A DNA stretch of 64,000 nucleotides from Saprospiraceae bacterium (GCA_026129545.1 JAHCHX010000001.1:1983501-2047500); one strand, 5' to 3'. Positions 43,222 through 52,814 are shown, counted from the stretch's first letter. The notes: generated by a model not told the origin, from the letters alone. A program made the numbers and translations.

Positions 43222-44001
43222 ATGAAGAAAACGCTCTTTATCATTTGTTTATCGATGGCTTGCACCACCATTGCCAGCACCCAACGCTCCGATTCGCTCG
43301 ACCTCGAATACGAGTTCTACAAACGCTCGGCATTGATTGACCTGTCTGGCGGCGGGCGGTTCGATTTTTACAACTTCGACGATTTGAACGGAATGTTGAG
43401 GCAAGCAAACCTGCCGGAATTGGGCACCACGGGCTATGGCGGTTTTTTTGCCTTGCGAACCCCCTCCGCAACAAGCCGATGGGTGGGCGAGTTTTCGTTT
43501 GATGCCACTTCGAGCCGCTCCAACGATGGCAACGCTATCAATGGGGCTGCCGTCGTTTACAGGGATTTTTCCCTGCGCCTGCGCGTCCTTTATCATGTAT
43601 CCGACCCGGCAAACCTGACAAAACTGTATCCCTTTGCGGGGCTGGGCAATACCTATCGTTCGCTGAACACTTACAGCAACATTCCCGGCAACGGCAGTTT
43701 TGTCTCAACCGTCAATCAAGACGTGCGGCGGTATAAGTTCGGAAACAGCTCCATGCCACTCGAAATCGGGCTTGGGCTGGAGCAAGGGTTCAGGGGCAAA
43801 AGTGGCGATTTCTTCATCGGCTTGCGCGGCGGGTACACCTACAACGTCCTGTGGTCGGACTGGGCCTTGGACGGCGATGTGCTGACCGATTTGTCGAAGC
43901 CCGGCGCAGGCGTTCCTTTCGCGGCTTTCTTGCTTCGCTTCAAGTCCGACCCCAAACGAGCGTGGGAGGCTCGCAAGAAAAAAGCACCCGCGCAAGAATA
44001 G
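43222..44001 (+). CDS. Hypothetical outer-membrane protein, paralogue of 58267-59037
   Basis: A 259-residue exported protein with signal peptide (ends IASTQ). It looks like an 8- to 10-stranded beta-barrel: repeated amphipathic strands such as YGGFFALRTPS, RDFSLRLRVLYHV, KLYPFAGLGNTYRSL, PLEIGLGLEQGFRG, DFFIGLRGGYTY and a closing PFAAFLLRFKSD. The gene at 58267 shares the FDDLN...LPEL, LYPFAGL, EQGF and GLRGGY blocks at the same positions. No known family recognised. Confidence 0.75.
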   Translation: MKKTLFIICLSMACTTIASTQRSDSLDLEYEFYKRSALIDLSGGGRFDFYNFDDLNGMLRQANLPELGTTGYGGFFALRTPSATSRWVGEFSFDATSSRSNDGNAINGAAVVYRDFSLRLRVLYHVSDPANLTKLYPFAGLGNTYRSLNTYSNIPGNGSFVSTVNQDVRRYKFGNSSMPLEIGLGLEQGFRGKSGDFFIGLRGGYTYNVLWSDWALDGDVLTDLSKPGAGVPFAAFLLRFKSDPKRAWEARKKKAPAQE

Positions 44002-44199
44002 ATTCGTTGCGGTGGAAGGCTTTGAGTGAAGGGGATTGTCATTTTTTCGACTGACAAGGCAAATTTTGCAGTCGAAATCGGGCATATTCGGCGAAAAATT
44101 TAACGAAGCCAGTTGGAAAAAGGGCTTTCCCTTCGCCAAAGGCCTCCACCGCAACGAGTCTGATAACACACAACTATCCAATCACTCACAGCATACAAC

Positions 44200-47100
44200 A
44201 TGATGTTCGTTCGCCTGACCATTTCCATTTTTGCTCTTTTCATTTCCGCACGCTCTCTTTTTTCCCAAGAAAAACCCAAATGGGATGTTGTCAATCCCCC
44301 CGGCGGCGTGCCACACAAAGACGTGGAATTCACCACCTCCGAAGGCACCTGGATGTGCCTCGACATATCGCCCGACGGCAAAACCATCGTGTTCGCTCTG
44401 CTCGGCGACATTTATTCGATGCCCATTACAGGCGGTACAGCGACCCCGCTGCGGCAAGGCTTGGCCTGGGAGGTGCAGCCGCGTTTTTCGCCCGACGGAA
44501 AAAAAATCTTGTTCACCAGCGACGCGGGCGGCGGCGACAACATCTGGGTGATGGATGCCGATGGCAAAAACCCAAAGCAAGTCACCAAAGAAAGTTTCCG
44601 GCTGCTCAACAATGCCGTTTGGGTTGACAATGAATATATCGTAGCCCGCAAACACTTCACCAGCAGCCGCTCGCTCGGCGCGGGCGAGCTCTGGCTCTAC
44701 CACCTCAGCGGCGGCGAAGGGCTTCAACTTACCAAGCGCAAAAACGACCAGCAGGACGTGAACGAGCCGAGCGTCAGCCCCGACGGACGCTACATTTATT
44801 TCAGCGAGGACATGTATCCCGGTGGTTTTTTCCAGTACAACAAAAACCCCAATACGCAGATTTTTGCCATCCGCCGCTACGACCGCGAGGAAGGAAAAAT
44901 AGAGGACGTGACCGGCGGCTCCGGCGGCGCTTGTCGCCCGCAGGTTTCCCGCGACGGCCAATGGCTCGCTTTCGTGCGACGCGAATACACGAAAACGGTG
45001 TTGTGTGTCAGGAATTTGGCAACAGGCCAAGAATACCCGATTTACGACGGCCTCGACAAAGACCAGCAGGAAGCGTGGACGACGTTCGGGTGTTATCCGG
45101 GGTTTGCGTGGCAGCCAGAACAACCCAGCCGCGCCGGAGCGATGCAGGGCATTGTCATCTGGGCAAAAGGAAAATTTCAAAAAATCAATTTCAATTGGAC
45201 CAAAATCGCTCCAGACGACCGCAACACGATTGCCGACAAGCCACAAGTTTCTGTCAGTGAAATCCCCTTCACCTGCAATGTCAAAACCAAGGTCGCCGAG
45301 ACTTTGAAGTTTGAGAACAAGGTTTTTGAAAATGAATTTACGGCGAAAGCCATTCGGCAAGCGGTGACAAGCCCGGATGGCAAATGGCTGGTTTTCAACG
45401 CTGCAGGTTATTTGTACCGGAAAAACTTGGACAATGGAAGGGTGGAACACCTCGCAGGCGACGACAAAAATCTGGCCTTCGAGCCTTCTTTTTCGCCCGA
45501 CGGCAAATCGCTCTTGTTCGTCACTTGGAACGACGAACAAAAAGGCGCCATCGCCAAACTTAACCTCGCAACCCTAAAACCCGAAACCCTCAAACCGCTC
45601 ACCGCCATCTACCGCACCCCATCCTTCTCCCCTGACGGCAAACAAATCGTCTTCCGCATCCAATCAGGCGACGATGAGCTCGGCCCCGGCATGACCGACA
45701 AGCCAGGCATCTACATCATGGACGCCGACGGGAAAAATATGCGCTTCGTGACGGAGAGCGGCGAAAACCCAAAATTCTCCCCCGACGGAAAACGCATCTA
45801 CGTCAGCACGGGCGGCTCGCTGTTCGGCCCTTTGGACAAATCTTTCAAATCCTACGACCTCAACGGCAAGGACGAAAAAGTACATTTTAAATCAAAATAC
45901 GGCCACTCCTTCACGCCTTCGCCCGACGGCAAATGGCTGGCTTTCATCGAATTGCACAAAACATACATCTGCGCGTTCCCCCAAACTGGCAAAACAATTG
46001 ACCTCAGCGCCGACACCAAAGCCATCCCCGTCACGCAGGTCAGCCGCGACGCGGGCTACAACCTGCATTGGAGCGCCGACTCGAAAAAACTCCACTACAC
46101 GCTCGGCGACGAGTATTTCAACATTGACCTGACTCAGCGTTTTGCCTTCCTGCCCGGCGCGCCCGACAGCCTACCGCCCGTGGATTCCGTCGGGCTGAAA
46201 ATTGGTTTGACTTTGAAAACCGACGTGCCGGAGGGGACGGTTATTTTTGAAAATGCCCGCATTATCACGATGGAGGGTGACCGCGTCATTGAGGGTGGAG
46301 CAGTCGTTGTTTTTCAAAATAAAATCGAATCCATCGAAACAAAAGAAGAATACGAAAGCAAAAAAGTAAAACGCGCCGCACCAGTCAAATTCATTGACTG
46401 TCAAGGCAAAACCATCATGCCCGGCATCATTGACGTACACGCGCACCCCGGCAATTTTCGCTTCGGCCTCAACCCGCAAAAACAATGGGAATACTACGCC
46501 CAACTCGCCTACGGCGTGACGACCCAGCACGACCCGTCGGTGAATTCCGAAATGGCTTTTTCCAACGCCGAAATGCTCAAAGCAGGGCGCATGGTCGGCC
46601 CTCGTTTGTATGCCACCGGCACGATTCTCTATGGCGCGGACGGCGATTTCAAAGCACCCATCAACTCGCTCGACGACGCGCGCTCGGCCTTGCGGCGGAC
46701 GAAGGCTTGGGGCGCATTTTCGGTGAAGAGTTACAACCAGCCGCGCCGCGAACAACGCCAGCAAGTCATCGCCGCCGCCCGCGAACTGGGTATGCTCGTG
46801 GTGCCGGAAGGCGGGTCGTTTTTCCATCACAATCTCACGCAAGTCGTTGACGGCCACACGGGTGTGGAGCACAACCTACCCGTCGCACCGCTCTACAACG
46901 ACGTGATTTCACTTTGGAGCAAAACGAACGCGCACAACACACCGACGCTCATCGTCAACTATGGCGGCCTCAACGGCGAGTACGAGTTTTATCAAAAAAG
47001 CGAAGTCTGGGCAAAAAAGCCGCTCCTGAATTTCACCCCCAAACACGTCCTCGACGAGCGTAGCCGCCACCGCACCATGGTGCCAGAAGAAGAGTATCAA

Positions 47101-47556
47101 AACGGCCACATCCTCGTGTCGCAATCCTGCACCAAACTTCAAAACGCAGGTGTGAACATCAACCTCGGGGCACACGGCCAACTCAACGGACTCGGCGCGC
47201 ACTGGGAACTCTGGATGCTCCAACAGGGTGGCATGAGCAACCTGCAAGCCCTGAAATGCGCGACCATCAACGGTGCCAAGCATATCGGCATGGACAAGGA
47301 AATCGGCTCGCTCGCGCCCGGCAAATTGGCCGACCTGATTGTGTTGGACAAAAACCCGTTAGACGACATTCGCAACTCGGAATCCATCCGTTACGTCATG
47401 GTCAACGGACGTTTGTACGAATCGGAGACTCTGAATGAGATTGGAAATTACGACCGGAAACGCTCGAAATTCTGGTTCGAGCAGCCGGGTAGCCAGACGA
47501 GTGGTGCGGGCATGACACACACCTGCCATGAGGCGAAGTGTGTTTGTGGGCATTGA
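44200..47556 (+). CDS. Exported PD40-repeat amidohydrolase
   Basis: An 1118-residue exported protein. Signal peptide (ends SLFSQ; start at 44200 or the next ATG at 44203). Two blocks of TolB/PD40 propeller repeats (about 30-680), marked by many copies of FSPDGKxxxF. The amidohydrolase domain (about 690-1090) has metal-binding HAH in GIIDVHAHPG, a later VEHNLPV, and NLGAHGQLNGLGAHWEL, ending GSLAPGKLADLIVLDKNPLDD. The family probably cleaves cyclic amide or peptide-like bonds; substrate unknown. Oddity: a Cys/His-rich tail THTCHEAKCVCGH at the very end. Confidence 0.9.
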   Translation: MMFVRLTISIFALFISARSLFSQEKPKWDVVNPPGGVPHKDVEFTTSEGTWMCLDISPDGKTIVFALLGDIYSMPITGGTATPLRQGLAWEVQPRFSPDGKKILFTSDAGGGDNIWVMDADGKNPKQVTKESFRLLNNAVWVDNEYIVARKHFTSSRSLGAGELWLYHLSGGEGLQLTKRKNDQQDVNEPSVSPDGRYIYFSEDMYPGGFFQYNKNPNTQIFAIRRYDREEGKIEDVTGGSGGACRPQVSRDGQWLAFVRREYTKTVLCVRNLATGQEYPIYDGLDKDQQEAWTTFGCYPGFAWQPEQPSRAGAMQGIVIWAKGKFQKINFNWTKIAPDDRNTIADKPQVSVSEIPFTCNVKTKVAETLKFENKVFENEFTAKAIRQAVTSPDGKWLVFNAAGYLYRKNLDNGRVEHLAGDDKNLAFEPSFSPDGKSLLFVTWNDEQKGAIAKLNLATLKPETLKPLTAIYRTPSFSPDGKQIVFRIQSGDDELGPGMTDKPGIYIMDADGKNMRFVTESGENPKFSPDGKRIYVSTGGSLFGPLDKSFKSYDLNGKDEKVHFKSKYGHSFTPSPDGKWLAFIELHKTYICAFPQTGKTIDLSADTKAIPVTQVSRDAGYNLHWSADSKKLHYTLGDEYFNIDLTQRFAFLPGAPDSLPPVDSVGLKIGLTLKTDVPEGTVIFENARIITMEGDRVIEGGAVVVFQNKIESIETKEEYESKKVKRAAPVKFIDCQGKTIMPGIIDVHAHPGNFRFGLNPQKQWEYYAQLAYGVTTQHDPSVNSEMAFSNAEMLKAGRMVGPRLYATGTILYGADGDFKAPINSLDDARSALRRTKAWGAFSVKSYNQPRREQRQQVIAAARELGMLVVPEGGSFFHHNLTQVVDGHTGVEHNLPVAPLYNDVISLWSKTNAHNTPTLIVNYGGLNGEYEFYQKSEVWAKKPLLNFTPKHVLDERSRHRTMVPEEEYQNGHILVSQSCTKLQNAGVNINLGAHGQLNGLGAHWELWMLQQGGMSNLQALKCATINGAKHIGMDKEIGSLAPGKLADLIVLDKNPLDDIRNSESIRYVMVNGRLYESETLNEIGNYDRKRSKFWFEQPGSQTSGAGMTHTCHEAKCVCGH

Positions 47557-47557
47557 G

Positions 47558-47637
47558 GGTTTTTGACAGGATTTACAGGATAAACAAGATGTTGATGTTC
47601 AAAAAACCTGACGAGCTTGTAAATCCTGCCAAAAACC
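47558..47637. repeat. 20-bp inverted repeat behind the amidohydrolase
   Basis: GGTTTTTGACAGGATTTACA (47558-47577) and a copy of its complement with one mismatch (47618-47637). It starts at the stop codon of the amidohydrolase; it may limit read-through between the convergent genes. Confidence 0.6.
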
Positions 47638-47666
47638 GACTCAAATCAGCGACTGGGCATCGTTTA

Positions 47667-48086
47667 TCACTGCCGCACCATCCCGTTGTAAGTGTCCAAA
47701 GCCTTTTGCCGCCTTTTGTTCGACGTGTTTATGAAAACCCAGCCAGAAGTCATGGCCAGACCGAATGTGGTCCAACCTAGTGCATTTCGCGTGCCCGAGT
47801 CTAAATTTTTGATATTGACGAGCGTGTAGATTGCAGTGGCATTGGCGGCACCGATAAAAATATAACCCCAAGTGGCCGGTGCTTTCCCGCGCTGAAAAGC
47901 CTTGCCCGCTTCGGGTGCATATTTGTCCAAATGCAACTGTACTTCTGGTACGCGCAGCCGTTCGCCGCCCATGTAATAGCGGGTGCCTGTCCAGAAATTC
48001 TTTTTGGATTCGATTGTTTTCAACTGCGCCGATGACTCTTGATGCAAAGCGAATAGGAAAAGGAGGCAAAAAATCGTATTTCGCAT
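47667..48086 (-). CDS. Hypothetical exported membrane protein, 139 aa
   Basis: Not recognised. Signal peptide (MRNTIFCLLFLFALHQESSA), a polar N-terminal part with YYMGGERLRVPEVQLHLDKY, then two hydrophobic segments (TWGYIFIGAANATAIYTLV and RNALGWTTFGLAMTSGWVFI) that suggest a hairpin in the membrane, and a basic tail. Its first 14 bases are duplicated at the edge of the repeat copy at 49056. Confidence 0.65.
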   Translation of the reverse strand: MRNTIFCLLFLFALHQESSAQLKTIESKKNFWTGTRYYMGGERLRVPEVQLHLDKYAPEAGKAFQRGKAPATWGYIFIGAANATAIYTLVNIKNLDSGTRNALGWTTFGLAMTSGWVFINTSNKRRQKALDTYNGMVRQ

Positions 48087-48300
48087 AAGGAATCAGGTTT
48101 TATTTGTTCACACGCACTTTGATTGTCATCACGCCATCTTCTAGTGTGCGCCAGAGCCGCTCGCCCCTGTTGTCGGAGTAGAGGTCGCAGGCAAACTCGA
48201 AAGTCAGGAAATACAGGTAGTGGTCGCCTTGGTCTTTGCGGATTTTTTCCGTGCAGCGCAGGTAGGAGGTGGAGGGCTGGGGGCCGGCGCTGGTGAAGTC
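48073..48300. repeat. 228-bp duplicated segment, copy A
   Basis: Covers the start of the 139-aa gene, the spacer and the last 200 bases of the first lipoprotein gene. Copy B is 49056-49283. By direct comparison five mismatches and no gap. Confidence 0.9.
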
Positions 48301-48891
48301 AAGACCTGTTGCCATGGTGCCCTGAGAATTAGTTCTTGTATCGCATTGTAAGTCTATTACAATCAAAAATCCCGAAATGCTGCTGCTATCGTAGTCAGAT
48401 TTTAAAAAGTCAAGCGGAATACCTGTTTTTACAATGCTGTCCATCACATACCCCCAAGAAACATCCTCTCTGCCAAAATAACCTATTTTCACGAAGGGTC
48501 TGCTGTCCGAAATTCCATCATCACTAAACTTATCGCTCAAGAAAAGAAGGTCTTTGTCTCCCATTCCCATATTGTAGAGATAACCTGCGACAGAGTTATT
48601 GCCGCCGACAGAAATGTATGGAACATCTGTGACAATAACTTGGGCTTTCGTGATAAAGCTCGTGTCAGGCCCGGATGCGTTGATGCAGAATTCGCTGTCA
48701 TTCAGTTTGCAATAAAAATATTGCTCGGCAGAAATGCCGTTGCAACCGAAGTCTGAAGCAATATAGCAAGGCCAATCTACTTCTGCGATATGCCTTTTAT
48801 CGGGGTGAGGGGGCTCTTCTTTTTTGCAGGAGAGAACCGCGAGGCATATCAGCAGTGAAATGCAGGAAGTCCTGAAAGTAACATTCTTCAT
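48100..48891 (-). CDS. Lipoprotein, paralogue 1 of a duplicated pair
   Basis: A 263-residue lipoprotein with lipobox VLSC followed by KKEEPPHPDK. Several paired cysteines (FGCNG, YFYCKL, EFCINA, LQCDTR, LRCTEK, FACDL) suggest disulfide bonds. Compared with its neighbour at 49083, the first 30 residues and the last 67 are almost identical while the centre has diverged to roughly half identity. No known domain recognised; the gene is preceded and followed by repeat-rich spacers. Confidence 0.78.
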   Translation of the reverse strand: MKNVTFRTSCISLLICLAVLSCKKEEPPHPDKRHIAEVDWPCYIASDFGCNGISAEQYFYCKLNDSEFCINASGPDTSFITKAQVIVTDVPYISVGGNNSVAGYLYNMGMGDKDLLFLSDKFSDDGISDSRPFVKIGYFGREDVSWGYVMDSIVKTGIPLDFLKSDYDSSSISGFLIVIDLQCDTRTNSQGTMATGLDFTSAGPQPSTSYLRCTEKIRKDQGDHYLYFLTFEFACDLYSDNRGERLWRTLEDGVMTIKVRVNK

Positions 48892-48921
48892 AGTTTTAAA
48901 GAAAAATGTGGGGTTGACACG

Positions 48922-49055
48922 CTAAGTTTTTACAAATGTGGCTCCTTAGACAGGGCAGCGCCCCGAAACGTATTCCGGGGCGCTGCCCCTCCACAAGATA
49001 ATACCCAGCATCTCCTACCGATTTCTCGGGGCGCTGCCCCTGCCTAAGTTTTTAC
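48922..49055. repeat. Two IS66-end-like words enclosing GC-rich palindromes
   Basis: CTAAGTTTTTAC occurs at 48922-48933 and 49044-49055, identical to the right end of the IS66 remnant. Between them lie GGGCAGCGCCCCG / CGGGGCGCTGCCC (48953-48988, perfect 13-bp stem) and a second CGGGGCGCTGCCCC (49027-49040). The duplicated segment begins at the very next base. Confidence 0.75.
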
Positions 49056-49283
49056 ATCGTATTTCGCATAAGGAATCAGGTTTTATTTGTTCACACGCAC
49101 TTTGATTGTCATCACGCCATCCTCCAGTGTGCGCCATAGCCGCTCGCCCTTGTTGTCGGAGTAGAGGTCGCAGGCAAACTCGAAAGTCAGGAAATACAGA
49201 TAGTGGTCGCCTTGGTCTTTGCGGATTTTTTCCGTGCAGCGCAGGTAGGAGGTGGAGGGCTGGGGGCCGGCGCTGGTGAAGTC
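49056..49283. repeat. 228-bp duplicated segment, copy B
   Basis: 97.8 percent identical to 48073-48300 (five substitutions). It carries a stranded copy of the first 14 bases (ATGCGAAATACGAT) of the 139-aa gene, which shows the direction of copying: copy A is the original junction. Confidence 0.9.
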
Positions 49284-49871
49284 CACTAGTGCAGTACCAC
49301 CCTGGCCGGGTCTTGACTCGCAGACCAATAAAACATTTACCAAAAACCCCACAGTATCAGAACCAAAACCTGGCTTACTTTGACTGAATAAAAGGTCAGT
49401 AGCCGGTTGAACAATTTCATCTAAATAATACCCCCATGAAATATCGTATTTGCTGAAATAGCTCACATGAAGCCCTAAGGTGCTTTCGTCTTTTTGGTCG
49501 TGGTTATGATAAGACCCGCTGATTGGTATATGGTCTTTATCTTTGATGCCTAATGTATAACAATGCCCGGCAGCATTGTTGGGGCCGCCGATTACAAGTG
49601 TCGGGCCGTCCGTGATAATGACTAAACTTTTAGCTGCAAAAGACGTGTCAGTGCCAGTAGCATTTCGGCAAAACTCTTTTCCGTCCAATTTGCAAACAAA
49701 ATACTGCTCAGAGGTAATACCTGCGCAGCCAAAGTCGGCAGCGAGGTAAAAGGGCCAGTCTTCTTCACCAAAGTGATGCCTATCGGGGTGAGGGGGCTCT
49801 TCTTTTTTGCAGGAGAACCCTATGAGACAAGAAAGTAGAGAAATGGAGGCGGAGAGGAAAAACTGTTTCAT
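49083..49871 (-). CDS. Lipoprotein, paralogue 2 of a duplicated pair
   Basis: A 262-residue lipoprotein from the ATG at 49871 (MKQFFLSASISLLSCL), lipobox GFSC, again followed by KKEEPPHPD. Cysteine positions match paralogue 1 in the first and last thirds (FGCAG, YFVCKL, EFCRNA, LRCTEK, FACDL). The centre differs strongly (GSYHNHDQKDESTLGLHVSY). The longer start at 49931 is rejected because it places residues before a good signal peptide. Confidence 0.78.
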   Translation of the reverse strand: MKQFFLSASISLLSCLIGFSCKKEEPPHPDRHHFGEEDWPFYLAADFGCAGITSEQYFVCKLDGKEFCRNATGTDTSFAAKSLVIITDGPTLVIGGPNNAAGHCYTLGIKDKDHIPISGSYHNHDQKDESTLGLHVSYFSKYDISWGYYLDEIVQPATDLLFSQSKPGFGSDTVGFLVNVLLVCESRPGQGGTALVDFTSAGPQPSTSYLRCTEKIRKDQGDHYLYFLTFEFACDLYSDNKGERLWRTLEDGVMTIKVRVNK

Positions 49872-49947
49872 AAAGCTGTGCTTAGGTAATACATTGTTCA
49901 AATGTATAACAACCTTCCGAAACAACCACATTTTCTACTTCCTTTTC

Positions 49948-52134
49948 TCAAATCCGCACTCCCACCGTCAGTACCACACTCCGCCCGTCCGACGGCCACA
50001 CGCCGGGGCCGGGATAAAACGAGGGGCGTTTGGTGAAATATTGCTCGTCGGTCAGGTTGTTCACGCTCAGGCGGAACAAGAGATTGCGAACTCGATATGA
50101 CGCATTCAAATCCAGCAAACCATAAGACGGCACAAGCCCAACCGCACCGGTCGCGGAAGGCTCCACCGTGTTCAATGGGTCGGCAAAAGTCTCGCCCGTG
50201 TAACTGTACAGGAACGACACGCTCAAGTCTTTGTATTTGAGATTCAAGCCGTTGCGGGTAATCCATTCCGGCACGCTTTCCACGCGGTTGCCGTCAATGT
50301 CGCGGTTTTCAGTGCCGACGCGAAACTGCGCATCTTGGTATTTGGCATCAAAAAAGGCGGTAGAGGTGAACAGGCTGGCGCGGAGTTGCCCTGCCACGCG
50401 GAAAGCATATTCGCCGAAGATTTCTAACCCATGCGTGAGTGAGTTGCCAATGTTGGTGCGCAACACATAAAACGCGCCGCCCTCATCCACCGAGACGCTG
50501 CCGAGGCGATTGTTGTATTGCATTCGGAAGGCGCTCACATCCCATTTGAAGCCGCCCGCCGCGCCGCGCCAGCCGATTTCGGCGTTGTAGCCATCGGCAT
50601 TTTTGAGGTTGTCGTCGGTGCGCTCGAAGGCATTGCCCGGGATAATGTCTTTGAAAATGACAGGGCGGTATGCCTGTGACCAGCCCGCGTACAGGTTTTG
50701 CCTGTCGCTGAGGACGTACTCGGCACTCACGCCGAACAAGGGAAAATTGTGTTTGATGGTCGTGGGCAAATCTTCAGGGTCGTAGTAAGCGAGTGTACCC
50801 GTCATTTTGGAGTCGCCAATTTCGTAGCGCAGACCGGGCGTGACGGAAAGTTTGGACGTGATTTGAAATTTGTTTTCGGCAAAAAACGCCACGCTTTGGG
50901 TTTTGAAATGCAAATCGCGCAACCATCCTTTGGCTGGGTCAATAGACACATTGTAATCGCTGCCCGTAGAGCCCCCATTGGGTGTGAATCGCCGGTGCAA
51001 GTCGTTGTTAAAGTATTGAGCACCAGCGGCTAAGAGCGATTTTTTTCCAAAAAAATGATATTCTTGCAAAAGACGCAATTCGCTGGTGCGGCTGTTGAAG
51101 CGGTCAATATCCACCGCGCGAGGGTTGTAAGTCAAAGTCGCGGCATTGATGGTGTCTGGCACATTAGCAGGGTTGTCGTTGCGGACGCTGCTGCGCTCGC
51201 CCAAAACGGCGGAGGCCGTCCATTGCAGGCGGGTATGCGGGCTGATGTTCCATTCCGCCGTTAGGGAGGGGATGTAGATTTCAGGGTTGAAATAGTTGCG
51301 CGAGCGCGTGGCTTGGCGCGGGTTTTCGGCAAACATGGCGTCCGTCAGCGGGCCGGGGATGCGATAGAGGTAATTGGAGCGCAGCAGTTCGGCTTTTATG
51401 GAGAAATTGTCGGAAGGCATATATTTCAGCACCAGCCCCTGTCCGTCGTAGTCGGATGCTGCGTTGTCGCGGTAGCCATCGCTCACGCGCTTGCTGTAAA
51501 AGGCATAGTACTGCACCTTGCCGACTTTGCCGCCGACGGCGTTGTAGGTGCTGAGCAAGCCGAATGAGCCGATGGAATTGACCGTTTCAATACCGACGGC
51601 CTTGGTCGTGTCGGGCTGCTTCAGCGAGTAATTGAGCATTCCGCCGAATTGGGCACCGTATTGAAGCGCTCCCGTGCCGCGGACGAGTTCGATACGCCCT
51701 ACGGCCTCGAAGGGGAGACTGAAATGGCTTGCCGGGTATCCATAAATGTCTGAATTCGTGATGATGCCGTCGGTGCGGATATTGAATTCCCAGCCCCGGT
51801 GCGGGTCGAGGCCGCGCGTGCTGATGTTGGTCTGATTGCCCGTGCCGTCCATGTCATAGACAAACACGCCGGGCACTTTGGCGAACACTTGGCGCGGCGT
51901 TTTTTCCGCGATGTTGGCATCCACGTTTTCGAGGCTGATGACCTCGCTTTTTTTGCCCGACCAGAGGAAAGCCCCTTGTGTTTGAGGCAGTCGCGTGATG
52001 TTGTCGCGCTGCACCGATATTTCGACTGCTTGAAGTCGGCGCTCATTGAGGCTGTCGAGGGGCGATGTTTGGGATAGAAGGCAATCGCTCGCGAGCAAGG
52101 TACCCGCGAGACACACTATTCTACAAAAGTTCAT
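49948..52134 (-). CDS. TonB-dependent receptor, FecA/siderophore type
   Basis: A 728-residue outer-membrane receptor. Signal peptide (ends CLLSQ), plug domain (about 60-190) with KTPRQVFAKVPGVFVYDMDG, NISTRGLDPHRGWEFNIRTDG and IELVRGTGALQYGAQFGGMLN, then a 22-strand barrel with RYEIGDSKMTGTL and a C-terminal NLTDEQYFTKRPSFYPGPG ending in VVLTVGVRI. The order resembles FecA-like iron-chelate receptors. No SusD partner and no extension domain, so glycan uptake is less likely. The ligand is unknown. Confidence 0.92.
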   Translation of the reverse strand: MNFCRIVCLAGTLLASDCLLSQTSPLDSLNERRLQAVEISVQRDNITRLPQTQGAFLWSGKKSEVISLENVDANIAEKTPRQVFAKVPGVFVYDMDGTGNQTNISTRGLDPHRGWEFNIRTDGIITNSDIYGYPASHFSLPFEAVGRIELVRGTGALQYGAQFGGMLNYSLKQPDTTKAVGIETVNSIGSFGLLSTYNAVGGKVGKVQYYAFYSKRVSDGYRDNAASDYDGQGLVLKYMPSDNFSIKAELLRSNYLYRIPGPLTDAMFAENPRQATRSRNYFNPEIYIPSLTAEWNISPHTRLQWTASAVLGERSSVRNDNPANVPDTINAATLTYNPRAVDIDRFNSRTSELRLLQEYHFFGKKSLLAAGAQYFNNDLHRRFTPNGGSTGSDYNVSIDPAKGWLRDLHFKTQSVAFFAENKFQITSKLSVTPGLRYEIGDSKMTGTLAYYDPEDLPTTIKHNFPLFGVSAEYVLSDRQNLYAGWSQAYRPVIFKDIIPGNAFERTDDNLKNADGYNAEIGWRGAAGGFKWDVSAFRMQYNNRLGSVSVDEGGAFYVLRTNIGNSLTHGLEIFGEYAFRVAGQLRASLFTSTAFFDAKYQDAQFRVGTENRDIDGNRVESVPEWITRNGLNLKYKDLSVSFLYSYTGETFADPLNTVEPSATGAVGLVPSYGLLDLNASYRVRNLLFRLSVNNLTDEQYFTKRPSFYPGPGVWPSDGRSVVLTVGVRI

Positions 52135-52220
52135 CGGTTCGTATTTTTTAAAAAACAGCTACAAAGGACGAGAGTTTCAGTTGCCACGTCGCAGCTTTGA
52201 GGCTTAAAAACTCATTAAAA

Positions 52221-52712
52221 TCAATTTTCAGTCTTGCTTTTCTGCCCCACCGTTTTGCCTCTCACTTCCACAAGCGAGTCCATCTGGTAGAGTGCCTCAA
52301 AAATAAGCTGGCCTTCGGGCGACCATTTGCGGAGGTACCCATCCATCTTGCCGCCCTCAAACCAAGTGGTGAATTGCACCTGGCCATTGTCGTACCAGAG
52401 CGTGTCGCCGCCTTGTTTCTTGCCTTCCGCATAGTATTGTACCTCCATGACCTGACCGTTGGGGTGATACAGCACGGTGCGCCCTGTCTGGAGGTCGTTT
52501 TCAAACCAGCGCTCGCCTCGGAGCTTGCCGTCGGGATAGTAGTCGGTCATTTTGCCTTCCTTTTTTCCGTTGACAATCTGGACGCGGCGAGTGATGGCGC
52601 CGCTCTCAACCCGCTCGATGCGCTCATAGGTTTTTTGTTCGGATTTCTGCTGGCAACCCTGTGCCATGAGCGAGATGAATAAAAATGAAAAATAGAGGTG
52701 TTGGATGCGCAT
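52221..52712 (-). CDS. MORN-repeat (YwqK-like) lipoprotein
   Basis: A 163-residue lipoprotein, lipobox AQGC (Cys20). It contains four or five MORN-variant repeats: GKMTDYYPDGKLRGERWF, GRTVLYHPNGQVMEVQYY, GDTLWYDNGQVQFTTWF, GYLRKWSPEGQLIFEALY. Such repeats are often labelled toxin-antitoxin YwqK antitoxin, but no toxin neighbours it and the lipid anchor argues for an envelope role. Confidence 0.85.
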   Translation of the reverse strand: MRIQHLYFSFLFISLMAQGCQQKSEQKTYERIERVESGAITRRVQIVNGKKEGKMTDYYPDGKLRGERWFENDLQTGRTVLYHPNGQVMEVQYYAEGKKQGGDTLWYDNGQVQFTTWFEGGKMDGYLRKWSPEGQLIFEALYQMDSLVEVRGKTVGQKSKTEN

Positions 52713-52814
52713 GAGTGCAATGTGCTTATGTGCTAATTCGGAAATGTGCTGATGGGGTTTCGGGAAAAGTTGTATGGGGCGGCAATATCGTTGTTGGCAC
52801 TCAAAAGTGTGGAT

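Noticed and set aside
52221..52712. Toxin-antitoxin system (YwqK antitoxin label)
   Set aside because: No toxin gene adjoins, and the protein is a lipoprotein with MORN repeats.
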